DNA from: Doryteuthis pealeii
Taxonomy: Eukaryota; Mollusca; Cephalopoda; Myopsida; Loliginidae
Assembly: GCA_023376005.1 (NCBI GenBank)
Contig: CM042152.1
Location: forward strand, 71,142,571-71,206,570
DNA: 64,000 bases
Reading direction: 5' to 3'
The notes below the pieces were generated by a model. That model was not told where the DNA came from. It was given only the letters and a program-made list of their open reading frames with translations, and did not search any database. The stretch's first letter is position 1, and every line of letters begins with the position of its first letter. A program made the position numbers and the translations under genes. Positions 1 to 9,984 of the stretch are shown one piece after another.

Positions 1-101
1 TTTTCTCAAATATTTTCTTCCTTTCTTTTTTCTTTCTTTCTTTCTCTATTTCTATCTCTATCCCTGTTCTCTTTTCAATCTTTCTTTCTTTCTTCACTAT
101 T

Positions 102-176
<75 letters not shown>

Positions 177-200
177 TATTCTCAAAACTTTTTCTTTCTT
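1..200. repeat. Pyrimidine (CT)n-rich low-complexity tract
   Basis: CTTT/CTTTC repeats followed by (CT)n blocks of about 28 and 30 bp broken by single CCTC interruptions around 110-170. It is a simple repeat with no coding content. Confidence 0.9.
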
Positions 201-869
201 TCTAAAAGCCTTGTGTTCAAAAATATTTCAACTTGAATCAGCAGCAGCATGGCAGCCCTATATTTCCAATGAATTTTATCAACATTCAAAAGAGCTGTTA
301 CTTGATGTACAACAGGATATCTAGCTGGATCTATCTTTCTCTGGGTGGCTGTTCTTCTGGTTTTGGCCTAGGCTGGATTTCTTCTTCCTTGGGTTTCTTG
401 TTGGAATTCTTGTCTTAATCTTGAGAAGTCTTCTGTGTCTTGGTCCATTGTTTGTTTTTGATTAATGAACACAAGACTTTGTTGCTTTGTTTTAGAGCTC
501 TTTTATTTTACTTTATAAATCCCATCCCAAGATAAACACATAGAGATTTGGGTATTTGATGAGAGACACCATCTTTCAATCTTGTCTCATCCAGTTACCC
601 AGCCATAAGTTTCTCATGGCTCTGGCAAATCAGAGCTGAGGTCAAAATCTGTCAATCAAACTATCTGTAATTTTCCATGAAACTGTTAGTTTGATTTAAC
701 TACACTACCATGCACAATTGATAGGTAACCTATCAATTATGTAACAATACAACCAGCCACTAAAATATATTTCTAAATCACCCTATTTATTTACAACCAA
801 GAAAATTTCATCCACTTTATTTTACTCAATAGTAACATCCTTGGGAAAGTTATGAACCCCCCATCCCTC
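201..869. other. Intergenic DNA with no recognised gene
   Basis: Nothing coding is supported. From about 830 to 868 the words TTGGGAAAG, TATGAACC and CCCTCCAGCT recur in other dispersed copies in the window (for example near 8308 and 29620), so a SINE fragment abuts the next element. Confidence 0.6.
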
Positions 870-1126
870 CAGCTTTAGCTCAGTTGGTAGAGCATCCGCC
901 TAGGAGCCACAAGTTTCCGGGTTTGATACAGAACATTTGACAACTCAACACATGACTAGTACAACTTGGATCTGTGTGTTGAACTGGGGAGCTTACAGTA
1001 GATGTGTCACCCCACCTCAGATGTAAAAAAAACAATCTCCCAGGTCTAGTGAAAAGAGGTTCAACTTCCTTGCTGTCCAACTGAGACCGACAATAGGCTA
1101 TTCCACCTACTTTACTTATTTTACTT
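870..1126 (+). mobile_element. tRNA-derived SINE (family A), + copy
   Basis: The head carries a pol III A box (TTAGCTCAGTTGGTAGAGCA) and a degraded B box (GGGTTTGATAC). The family body follows: GGATCTGTG, GGAGCT, a CACC-CTCAGATG block, CAATCTCC and AGGTCTAG. It ends at the CTTTACTTA tail. Diverged, and it lacks part of the middle. Confidence 0.85.
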
Positions 1127-1132
1127 AAAAAT

Positions 1133-1343
1133 GACTGCGAGGGAGTCTACCCTCTTTTCACTAGCACTAGACCAAGGAGATTATTTTAGCATCTGAGGTG
1201 GTGCACCACACCTACCATCAGCTCCTTACTTTACCGCACAGATACCTGTGCTACTCATACGCAGAGTTGGCGAGGGCCAGTATCGAACCAGGAACCTTGT
1301 GATTCCTAGTCGAACGCTCTACTGACTGAGCTAAACTTGCCCA
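1133..1343 (-). mobile_element. tRNA-derived SINE (family A), - copy, tail-to-tail with the previous copy
   Basis: The reverse-complement family body begins GCGAGGGAGTCTA, includes TAGACCAAGGAGATT and CCTACCATCAGCTCC, and ends in the reversed B box (GTATCGAACCAGGAACC) and reversed A box (CTACTGACTGAGCTAA). Only a few bases separate it from the + copy to its left. Confidence 0.85.
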
Positions 1344-1564
1344 AAGTGTAATAGACTGATTAAATAAATAAAAAATTTAAATTTAAATGATATCTTCTCT
1401 AATAACTTTATCTATTTTGAACTTTGCATGATAAATTATTTTGACTTAATTAAAACACACATTACAGAGTCCTACACAGAGATACTTTAGCACTATTTTA
1501 TATTTCTAATATGCCTAGATTACATATACAAACATCATTAGATTTCTTAAAAAATGCTAAAAAG

Positions 1565-1760
1565 TCAGTGATATCCTGCAGAAACTATTACAAATGTGGA
1601 CTATGGAGATGATCTAGTGCTTCTCACAAATACACCTTCACAAACCAAATCACTGCTGCATAGCCTAGAGAAGGTAGCAAGAGGCATTGGTCTCTATGTG
1701 AACTCAGATAAAATTGAGTTTATGTTTTTTAAACAAGAAGGTATCTCAACACTGGAGGGC
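1565..1760 (+). mobile_element. Non-LTR retrotransposon reverse transcriptase fragment (YxDD motif)
   Basis: The translation reads DYGDDLVLLTN, then SLLHSLEKVARGIGLYVNSD and a K-EFM-F segment, matching the RT palm motif C (YADD) and the following strands of LINE polymerases. It stops abruptly at about 1760 where the 67-bp satellite begins. A parallel fragment at 30235 shares its upstream words. It is a dead remnant. Confidence 0.85.
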
Positions 1761-4300
1761 AATGTGTCACTCCGTTGTACTTCTGCCAAGGATCAGATTG
1801 TAGAATCTGTGTGCCCAGTCTTGGTTTAAAGTGTCACTTAATTGAACTTCTGCCTAGGATCAGATTGTAGTATCTGTGTGCTCAGCCTTGGTTTAAAGTG
1901 TCACTCCCTTGTACTACTGCTTAGGATCAGATTGTAGAGTTTGTATGCTCAGCCTTGGTTTAAAGTGTCACTCCCTTGTACTACTGCCTAGGATCAGATT
2001 GTAGAGTTTGTATGCCCAGTCTTGGTTTAAAGTGTCACTCCCTTGTACTACTGCCTAGGATCAGATTGTAGAGTTTGTATGCCCAGCCTTGGTTTAAAGT
2101 GTCACTCCCTTGTACTACTGCCTAGGATCAGATTGCAGAGTTGGTATGCCCAGCCTTGGTTTAAAGTGTCACTCCCTTGTACTACTGCCTTTGATCAGAT
2201 TGTAGATTGGTATGCCCAGCCTTGGTTTAAAGTGTCACTCCTTGTACTACTGCCTAGGATCAGATTGTAGAGTTTGTATGCCAGCCTTGGTTTAAAGTGT
2301 CACTCCCTTGTACTACTGCCTAGGATCAGATTGGAGAGTTGGTATGCCCAGCCTTGGTTTAAAGTGTCACTCCCTTGTACTACTGCCTAGGATCAGATTG
2401 TAGAGTTTGTATGCCCAGCCTTGGTTTAAAGTGTCACTCCCTTGTACTACTGCCTAGGATCAGATTGTAGAGTTGTATGCCCAGCCTTAGTTTAAAGTGT
2501 CACTCCCTTGTACTACTGCCTAGGATCAGATTGTAGAGTTGGTATGCCCAGCCTTGGTTTAAAGTGTCACTCCCTTGTACTACTGCCTAGGATCAGATTG
2601 TAGAGTTTGTATGCCCAGCCTTGGTTTAAAGTGTCACTCCCTTGTACTACTGCTAGGATCAGATTGTAGAGTTGGTATGCCCAGCCTTGGTTTAAAGTGT
2701 CACTCCCTTGTACTACTGCCTAGGATCAGATTGTAGAGTTTGTATGCCCAGCCTTGGTTTAAAGTGTCACTCCCTTGTACTACTGCCTAGGATCAGATTG
2801 TAGAGTTGGTATGCCCAGCCTTGGTTTAAAGTGTCACTCCCTTGTACTACTGCCTAGGATCAGATTGCAGAGTTGGTATGCCCAGCCTTGGTTTAAAGTG
2901 TCACTCCCTTGTACTACTGCCTAGGATCAGATTGCAGAGTTTGTATGCCCAGCCTTGGTTTAAAGTGTCACTCCCTTGTACTACTGCCTAGGATCAGATT
3001 GCAGAGTTGGTATGCCCAGCCTTGGTTTAAAGTGTCACTCCCTTGTACTACTGCCTAGGATCAGATTGTAGAGTTGGTATGCCCAGCCTTGGTTTAAAGT
3101 GTCACTCCCTTGTACTACTGCCTAGGATCAGATTGCAGAGTTTGTATGCCCAGCCTTGGTTTAAAGTGTCACTCCCTTGTACTACTGCCTAGGATCAGAT
3201 TGTAGAGTTTGGTATGCCCAGCCTTAGTTTAAAGTGTCACTCCCTTGTACTACTGCCTAGGATCAGATTGTAGAGTTTGTATGCCCAGCCTTGGTTAAAG
3301 TGTCACTCCCTGTACTACTGCTAGGATCAGATTGTAGAGTTTGTATGCCCAGCCTTGGTTTAAAGTGTCACTCCCTTGTACTACTGCCTAGGATCAGATT
3401 GTAGAGTTGGTATGCCCAGCCTTGGTTTAAAGTGTCACTCCCTTGTACTACTGCCTAGGATCAGATTGTAGAGTTTGTATGCCCAGCCTTGGTTTAAAGT
3501 GTCACTCCCTTGTACTACTGCCTAGGATCAGATTGTAGAGTTGGTATGCCCAGCCTTGGTTTAAAGTGTCACTCCCTTGTACTACTGCCTAGGATCAGAT
3601 TGTAGAGTTTGTATGCCCAGCCTTGGTTTAAAGTGTCACTCCCTTGTACTACTGCCTAGGATCAGATTGTAGAGTTGGTATGCCCAGCCTTGGTTTAAAG
3701 TGTCACTCCCTTGTACTACTGCCTAGGATCAGATTGCAGAGTTGTATGCCCAGCCTTGGTTTAAAGTGTCATTGTACTACTGCCCTTGTGCCTGCCCAGC
3801 CTTGGTTTAAAGTGTCACTCCCTTGTACTACTGCCTAGGATCAGATTGTAGAGTTTGTATGCCCAGCCTTGGTTTAAAGTGTCACTCCCTATACTACTGC
3901 TAGGATCAGATTGTAGAGTTTGTATGCCCAGCCTTGGTTTAAAGTGTCACTCCCTTGTACTACTGCCTAGGATCAGATTGTAGAGTTGGTATGCCCAGCC
4001 TTGTTTAAAGTGTCACTCCCTTGTACTACTGCTTAGGATCAGATTGTAGAGTTGGTATGCCCAGCCTTGGTTTAAAGTGTCACTCCCTTGTACTACTGCC
4101 TAGGATCAGATTGTAGAGTTTGTATGCCCAGTCTTGGTTTAAAGTGTCACTCACTTGCATTACTGCCTAAGATCAGATTGTAGTATCTGTGTCCTTGGCC
4201 TTGATTTAAAGTGTAACTCTCCTTAATGTGTCCCTCTCCTGCACTTCTATCTAGGATCAGTGTGGTATCAATGTGTTCTTGCTTTGATTCAAAGTCCCAC
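1760..4300. repeat. 67-bp tandem satellite array, about 36 units
   Basis: The unit spans CCTAGGATCAGATTG, TAGAGTTGGTATGCC, CAGCCTTGGTTTAAAG and TGTCACTCCCTTGTACTACTG. Consecutive starts at 2519 and 2586 give a 67-bp period. Central units are nearly identical. The edge units (before about 1990 and after about 4140) are diverged, as expected from homogenisation by unequal exchange. One junction at 3770-3800 is rearranged. Short open frames through it are repeat artefacts. Confidence 0.97.
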
Positions 4301-4689
4301 TCCCTGTCATTTTTTATTATGATCAGAAGCATCTAATTACTATATCTGGGGTTTGCCCGATTATTATTTCCAATTCCAAATGTTTATGGGGTCATGATAG
4401 CCATTGTTTGTACTTAACAAAAGTTATCAAAATATCAAATAGAAAAACTGAAGAAAGGAAAAAGTAATCTCAGACAATAAACAGTCATCTGACAAAGGTG
4501 GAAATGGATGCTCAAAAACAAAACAAAAAAGGTGCAAATGTATTTACCTACCTTTCCGCTGGTTGGGGTGTGTCACTTTATCTTTTTAAGATAAGAAATC
4601 CTAGTGTATGTGTAACAAGAAGTGACTAGTTTCTTCAGCATTTCACATTTGGAAGGCTTCAAGTATCAGGAATTTACCTTACCCTTTAG

Positions 4690-4795
4690 TTGATTTGATT
4701 GGTTCGTTGGTTGGTTGGTTGGTTGGTTGATTTTACAGCATGTTGACCTTTGTTGGGTAATCTAATATCAAAGTGTAGTTGTTTTTTTTTTGGCA
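4690..4795 (-). mobile_element. LINE 3' tail, - strand, ending in (AACC)n
   Basis: The reverse complement contains GCCAAA, a TAACCCAACAAAGGT-like word, then CAACATGCTGTAAAATC and (AACC)5. The same tail recurs at 9600-9655, 57200-57248 and 61440-61485. It is probably the 3' end of the RT remnant at 5041-5345. Confidence 0.7.
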
Positions 4796-4859
4796 TTCAA
4801 TTATATGGTTCCAAGTAACTAATGATAATAACCATTTGTAAACAATTATAGCTTCATGC

Positions 4860-5045
4860 ATCTACCATACAAATAATAATATTCCTATCTAATATAAATG
4901 ATATTAATATCTAATACAAATGATATTATTTTGTATCAGATGGGAATATCATTTGTATCAGGAATATCATTTGTATTAGATAGGAATATCATTTGTATCA
5001 GATATGAATATCATTTGTATTAGAGAGGAATATCATTTGTTTCAG
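4860..5045. repeat. Short tandem/inverted repeat, about 22-bp unit
   Basis: GGAATATCATTTGTATNAGATA recurs about five times from 4945 to 5045. Two units in the opposite orientation (AATACAAATGATATTA) lie just before, at about 4885-4935. The whole block can therefore fold back. Confidence 0.85.
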
Positions 5046-5345
5046 ATAGAACATCACTTTATGAGTTCGTCCTTGCTTCTCCAGCAGTGTCCAGCATTGT
5101 TTTGTTTATCTTATGTGGATTGTTTGTGTGATGACAATTGGCCATACAGCTGCCTTTTGTTGGGGTGCTGCTTCCAAGATTTGTTCAAGACAGCATACAG
5201 CAGCTTTGTGTAATTCCCATCTAACTTTTTCTCAAGCCGTTTCATAGAGTCCAAGTGGTACAGTCATATGCTTCATAAGCTTGGAAGTATTTTCTTTTGT
5301 CAAAGATCAGATTTCCATATGATTGATAATATTAAACCATATAAT
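5041..5345 (-). mobile_element. LINE reverse transcriptase C-terminal remnant
   Basis: On the - strand the region carries the same stretch as 9030-9070 and 13685-13745 (ATGCTGGACACTGCTGGAGA, read as the H/MLDTAGEA segment after the RT palm) and the W-x-x-L segment around 5160-5340. Stops and indels break it. Together with the tail at 4690 it looks like one truncated - strand insertion. Confidence 0.75.
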
Positions 5346-5403
5346 TGCTTGCAAAAAAAAAGTCTGACTCTGGCATTAAATAACCCAACAAGGATTGACA
5401 TGC

Positions 5404-5650
5404 TGTTGTGGCCTATTGTTGGTATCAGCCAGATAGTGAGGGAGTTTATATCCTTTTTGCTAGCACTAGACCAGGAGATTGTTTTTACTGAGGTGGAGTA
5501 TCACACCTATCATCAGCTCCCCACTTTACCGCACAGATCAGATTACCCAATCTGTGCTACTCATGCATTGAGTTGGCGAGGACCAGTATCAAACCCGGAA
5601 CCTTGCGATTCCTAGGTGGGTGCTCAATCAACTGAGCTAAACCAGAACCT
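5404..5650 (-). mobile_element. tRNA-derived SINE (family A), - copy
   Basis: The reverse-complement body from GTGGCCTATTGTTGG to the tRNA-like head (AACCTTGCGATTCCTAG and CAACTGAGCTAAACC) is nearly full length. It begins inside LINE tail-like sequence (GCATTAAATAACCCA at 5375). Confidence 0.85.
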
Positions 5651-5880
5651 CCAACCAACCGACCAATCAACTCTTGTCAACAATTCACTGCCTATAGAAA
5701 ATATTCATAAAAGATTACCCAATCTGTGCTCCTCATCTGCTGAGATGGCGAGGACCAGTATCAAACCTGGAACCTTGCAATTCCTTGGTGGGTGCTCTAA
5801 CAACTGAGTTAAATCGGCCTCTTCCAACCAACCAATCAATTGTTGTCAACAATTCACTGCCTATAGAAAATATTCATAAG
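5541..5880. repeat. 172-bp two-copy tandem duplication including a SINE head
   Basis: GATTACCCAATCTGTGCT starts at 5541 and again at 5713, and both units end TAGAAAATATTCATAA. Each holds the reversed SINE head plus about 60 bp of flank (CCAACCAACC through TCACTGCCTATAG). The second SINE piece at 5713-5825 is therefore a duplication, not a separate insertion. Confidence 0.9.
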
Positions 5881-6594
5881 AGAAATCAAAATAACGATCA
5901 CAGTCTGTTGTTTGTTTATTATTTTTATTTTCAGGTGAATAGTAAAGGTAACTTTGTCATCCCTGTGAATTGTCATAAATATGAATCTCCTTATTTACAC
6001 ATGGAAGAAAATTAATTTTGTCACTGTATGAATTTTATCACTGTGAATTATTGTTGGACTGGAACGTCCAACAATAATTCACATTACTTTCTTTTTTTTA
6101 TTATGATTATTATTATCTTACCAACCCTGAAATCATTAAACAAGAAGCACTGACACAAACACAAAACATTCATTCTTATATGGTCAATACATGATTTATG
6201 CCTCTGTATGTGTGTGTGTGTGTGTGTGTGTGTGAGTGTGTGTGGGTCTGTGTGTGTGTGTGTATATATCAATTATAAAGTTGCAGGAAACAGTTACAAT
6301 AATTGTGATAAGCCCTTTGTCTATCTATTTTTCATTAGTCGTTCTTTCATCTTATTTCTGTTGCTTTTAAAACTAATAGTAGCAGGAGATGTAATAGTCC
6401 GTTCTACTTGGAGCCTTTATATCTTTATTAATATCCCATGATGCTTTTATGTTTATTTTGTAAAAAAAAAAATGTAATAAGTTGTAACATCGATATTAAT
6501 AAATGTTGGAGATAAGTTTACATTAATCTTCGTTGGATCCTTTCCGTCCACTAAAGACGATGGCGTAGTGTCCAAAATAAAAAGTAAAATTTTT
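5881..6594. other. Intergenic DNA with a (GT)n microsatellite
   Basis: A (TG)n run with short interruptions lies at 6206-6265. A perfect small foldback at 6055-6080 pairs TTGTTGGAC with GTCCAACAA. No gene is supported. Confidence 0.7.
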
Positions 6595-7015
6595 TTATCT
6601 GCATCTGCGCAAGTGACTCTGCAGGCCAATTATTGAGTGACAGTCTTTGGTGCACTGAATCCACACAAACTGTGATGCTTTCTGGGGCTGCTGGCTTTTC
6701 TCTCTCTTCCTGGCTCTCTTTTCTGTCAAGGCTACTCGCCTCTCTGCTTCACCCCTCTCCATGCCTTGCTTAACGTTGAGGCACCAGGCAGCTCTATTTT
6801 TTGCATCTACCTCCCACGTGTTTGTGTCAATATGGCATATCCCCATAGCTCTCCTGCAGATATCTTTAAATCATAGGCATGGTCTACTAACCGATCAGGA
6901 GCCTTTTACTAATTCACCGTACAAATGATCTTTTGTGATGGGTCCATTTTCCATTCTCCTGACATGTCCAAGCCAACGAAGGTGCCTCTCACAGAGAATG
7001 GAGAACATTAATCTA
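6595..7015 (-). mobile_element. LINE ORF2 C-terminus with zinc-finger-like end (degraded)
   Basis: On the - strand in successive frames: WLGHVRRMENG, DHLYGEL, FKDICRRAM, then HIDTNTWEVDAKNRAAW, and finally CTKDCHSIIGLQSHLRRCR. This order matches the C-terminal tail of a LINE polyprotein common in invertebrates, whose last motif is a CxxxC-H-C finger. At least two frame breaks. Confidence 0.8.
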
Positions 7016-7159
7016 AGCAATATAAAATCAATTAACATAAAATTATTCCCAACATTCATTAATCATAATGCACTGTTTGTTTTATTATGAATTGCTAGAA
7101 GTGACTACCCAGCATCACTTGGGTAGTGGAGAAGGACAAAAAAAACTGGTGTATTGATG

Positions 7160-7410
7160 GTCGGTTTAGCTTAATCGGTAGAACATCTGACAAATAACCA
7201 CAAGGTTCCAGGTTCGATACCAGCCCTTGCCAACTTAGCATGTGACTAGCAAAGGGATCTGTGCGGTAAAGTGAAGAGCTGTGTGGTAGGTGTGGCGCTC
7301 TACCTCAGGTGCAAAAACAATCTCCTAGGTCTAGCGCTAGTAAAGGGGATAGACTCCCTCGCTGTCTGGCTGATACCGACTTTATGTCACCCCGACAACT
7401 TTACTTATTT
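7160..7410 (+). mobile_element. tRNA-derived SINE (family A), near full length
   Basis: It opens with a diverged A box (GTTTAGCTTAATCGGTAG), keeps a good B box (GGTTCGATACC), then the family body and CCCCGACAACTTTACTTATT tail. Confidence 0.9.
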
Positions 7411-7659
7411 TTGAGATTTACAAATGCTGGATATTTTAAGTAGAATTTGTATATGTATGTTTTAATTTTCAAATATCTTTGAATATACATCAAATCTTCA
7501 TAATTTTTACACAAAAAGCAAGATCCAGTGATATTTAATGTGTATATACATTTACTTTGTCATTAATTACTTCATTTTCGTAGTTTCATCCAGACATATA
7601 TACATATATAGCAATAGCATAATCTTTACATATATACGTACATAGCAATAGCATAATCT

Positions 7660-7800
7660 TTACAGATCACTGCCGTCCCTCCCAATCCCATAACCCCACC
7701 ACCAGAACCTTTCCTCTCATGAGCCCTCAAATGACTCATCAAACCCGCTGCAGATCCACAAAGTTTGATGCAAATATGACATAGGAAGGATGTCCTTCTC
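7660..7800 (-). mobile_element. LINE C-terminal C2H2-like finger fragment
   Basis: The - strand reads RRTSFLCHICIKLCGSAAGL, then MSHLRAHER. This is the spacing of the C-terminal finger of the same type of LINE. The adjoining residues are low complexity, and no cellular zinc-finger gene is supported. Confidence 0.5.
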
Positions 7801-7918
7801 ATTGTATTAGATGGATCAGATGATAAAATTTTATGCTTATGCACCACCAGAAGCTGACTTACAGACTTTGTTACAGATTGCACAATATATGTACATATGT
7901 ACTTATATGTACATATGT

Positions 7919-7994
7919 ACATTCCTAATAATAAATCTATACATATATATGTACATATGTACTTATATATGTATAGATTTATTATTAGGAATGT
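7919..7994. repeat. Near-perfect 76-bp palindrome
   Basis: The left arm at 7919-7949 (ACATTCCTAATAATAAATCT and on) and the right arm at 7964-7994 are reverse complements. The loop contains GTACATATGTAC, itself palindromic. GTACATATGTAC also occurs just upstream at about 7891 and 7909. Confidence 0.9.
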
Positions 7995-8022
7995 TTTTCC
8001 TCACACACAACAGTGATTGAGG

Positions 8023-8130
8023 GGAATCCCCATGGTGTAGTGGCTAACGTGCTGGACCGCAACATCATAGTAAGTGAGTTCAAACTCTATTCGCTCTATT
8101 ATGTTCACTTTCGGATTAATGGTAATGTCA
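8023..8130 (+). mobile_element. tRNA-like SINE (family D), copy 1
   Basis: It shares CATGGTGTAGTGGCTAACGT, GCTGGACCGCAACATCATAG, a GAGTTCAAACTC B-box-like word and TATTATGTTCACTTT with 8205-8345. The A-box-like word TGGTGTAGTGGCTAACG suggests a tRNA-type pol III head. Confidence 0.7.
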
Positions 8131-8204
8131 ATTATTAAGACTTTCATGAATTTCTTTTATGAACAGTAGCAGAAATAAATGCTTTTTAGGGGGTGGGGGG
8201 GCTC

Positions 8205-8345
8205 TCTGTGGCATAGGGGCTAATGTGCTGGACCATGACATCATAGTTACTATGGAGTTTGAACTCCAGCCACGCTATTATGTTCACTTTTGGATAAATA
8301 CCCTTGGGAAAGGTATGAATCCTCTCATTCCCCCAGCTATAGGTT
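8205..8345 (+). mobile_element. tRNA-like SINE (family D), copy 2
   Basis: Second copy with GGCATAGGGGCTAATGTGCT, GTTTGAACTCC and the shared tail ACCCTTGGGAAAGGTATGAA, followed by a scrap of LINE tail (GGCATTAAATAAC at 8378). Confidence 0.7.
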
Positions 8346-8450
8346 AAATAGTACAACTACTGTTCTTCTACATTTTGGCATTAAATAACTAATGAATGTT
8401 GATATGCCATTTGTAGTATCCTGATATAATAATGATACGGGACATTTACC

Positions 8451-8453
<3 letters not shown>

Positions 8454-8490
<37 letters not shown>
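8454..8490. repeat. (TA)n microsatellite
   Basis: An uninterrupted TA run of about 36 bp. Confidence 0.95.
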
Positions 8491-8493
<3 letters not shown>

Positions 8494-8924
8494 AATAAGT
8501 AATCCACAGACATGTGTTTCGAGGTTTTACCTTTCATCAGTGTGGCTCATAGTCATATATATATACATATAATGCTTGAAGTATTCCTACATTCACCTAA
8601 AGACAGTGGCTCCATAGGCTCTGAGTAAATCAAATTTTGGGGATATCTTATCTGAAATAGAAAAATTAGAAAGTTACAAATAAAAAAAGTTGTTTCAAAA
8701 TGAAGAAGAATTAAGCACAAAGCAAGAATTTCATTGAATAAGAAATTTAAAAAAAAAAAAAAGCAAAAATCCGAACTGAAGAAGTAGCACATTCCATTTC
8801 CATTTGAAAACAAGAAATAGTTTTTGTTTTTATGGCTGATGTGATGTTATCTTGTATTTTCCAAAGTCATTTAGGAATTTAAAATCTAATCTACATAAAC
8901 AGTTCACTTTATTACAGTATGCGA
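8491..8924. other. Intergenic DNA, nothing recognised
   Basis: AT-rich sequence with a 14-bp A run near 8750. Open frames here are chance. Confidence 0.6.
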
Positions 8925-9655
8925 TCTTAAATAAATTGTGGAAACAGCACCCCAAAAGGAATCTGCTGTACAGCAACCTGCTCCCTATCACACAAACCAT
9001 TCAAGTGAGATGAACAAGAGATGCTGGACACTGCTAGGAAAGCAAGGACAACCACATAAGTGATGTTCTCCTATGGAAACCAGCACAGGGCCGTCCAGCA
9101 AGGACCTACATTGACCAGCTCTGCACGGATGCCGGATGCTTAAGAACGGAATCCTTATGGTTGAACAGTCCTCAACATTCAACACTCCACTTTGGCCCTT
9201 TCTTGGGCTAGATGTGCGGTCAGAGAGGCCGCTTTCAATCAATTGGCTGGTCATGTCAAGCCTTAGCACCTATATGATTGTTCTGACCCTATTGCCCTTA
9301 TGGCAAACTCCTAACCCTTTATATCATATATGTGCTAGAAGGCGGTGGCTGAGGGACTTAGTGTCCTGAGTATGATGTTAAACTGCATCTAGTGGTGAAG
9401 TTCCAATTCTGGAACTCTGGGGAGTGTGGAGTATTCCTTCATCGCCATTACTCCTAGGCCCACTCTGATTTGGAATACTTGTTAGGGTCCCATCAATGGG
9501 TTAAATAAAAAAAAAATGAGTTCGAAAAAATGTTTGAAAAAAAGAGTTTTAAAAATATTGAATACCCAACTAAGAAGGAATAAAACAAAAATGTCTTTGG
9601 CATAAAATAACCCAAGGCTTAACATGCTGTAAAATCCAACCAACCAACCAACGAT
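8925..9655 (+). mobile_element. 5'-truncated LINE: RT C-terminus and 3'UTR
   Basis: The + strand encodes in broken frames LWKQHPKRNLLYS, LLPITQTIQVR, DAGHCWESKD, then GRPARTYIDQLCTDAGC, a typical end of an RT polyprotein. The 3'UTR runs through CTTAGCACCTATATG, GGAGTGTGGAGTATTCCTTC and GACCC-like blocks to CATGCTGTAAAATCCAACC and (AACC)n at 9655. The copy at 61000-61485 aligns to the same 3'UTR. Confidence 0.85.
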
Positions 9656-9984
9656 GGGAGAGCTACTACTACTTCTACAATTAGTGAGAAAAGAAACAAA
9701 CAATCTTGGTTGGAATTTGGTTTGTCAATTCCATTTTTCCACAGCAATAACTATTACACCTGTATTGTTTTTTTTGCAAAATATGTCTGAAGGATGCGAT
9801 ACGTCATCAGTAATGTCTTTAGTCCACTGGGGGTTTTGGGACTTTTTGGCATCATACCTCATTGCTAAAGTGATCTGGTTGATGTTGATCATGTCCCATT
9901 GGTGTTTCTTCAACACTACCTTCTTCACAACAGGTGAACTCTTAAACGTCTTTGGATTTTATAAAAACTAAAAACTATTGATTT
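9656..9984. other. Intergenic DNA, nothing recognised
   Basis: Open frames of 105 aa (+) and 67 aa (-) overlap here. Neither shows a known motif or a supporting context. Confidence 0.5.

Noticed and set aside
2043..3838. Repeat-containing protein (open frames with VLLPRIRLQS repeats)
   Set aside because: The frame shifts between units because of single-base indels, many units contain stops, and no gene context exists.
1760..4300. CRISPR-like array
   Set aside because: Units are contiguous 67-bp repeats with no variable spacers, in a eukaryotic genome. It is a satellite.
5268..5615. 115-aa open frame
   Set aside because: It runs across a LINE remnant and a reversed SINE. The peptide is translated repeat.
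6595..6846. Cellular zinc-finger gene
   Set aside because: The upstream - strand sequence continues as LINE polyprotein with frame breaks, and the finger is the usual LINE C-terminal motif.
9654..9971. 105-aa open frame
   Set aside because: No motif, hydrophobic by composition, overlapped by another open frame on the other strand, and it starts in the LINE tail.
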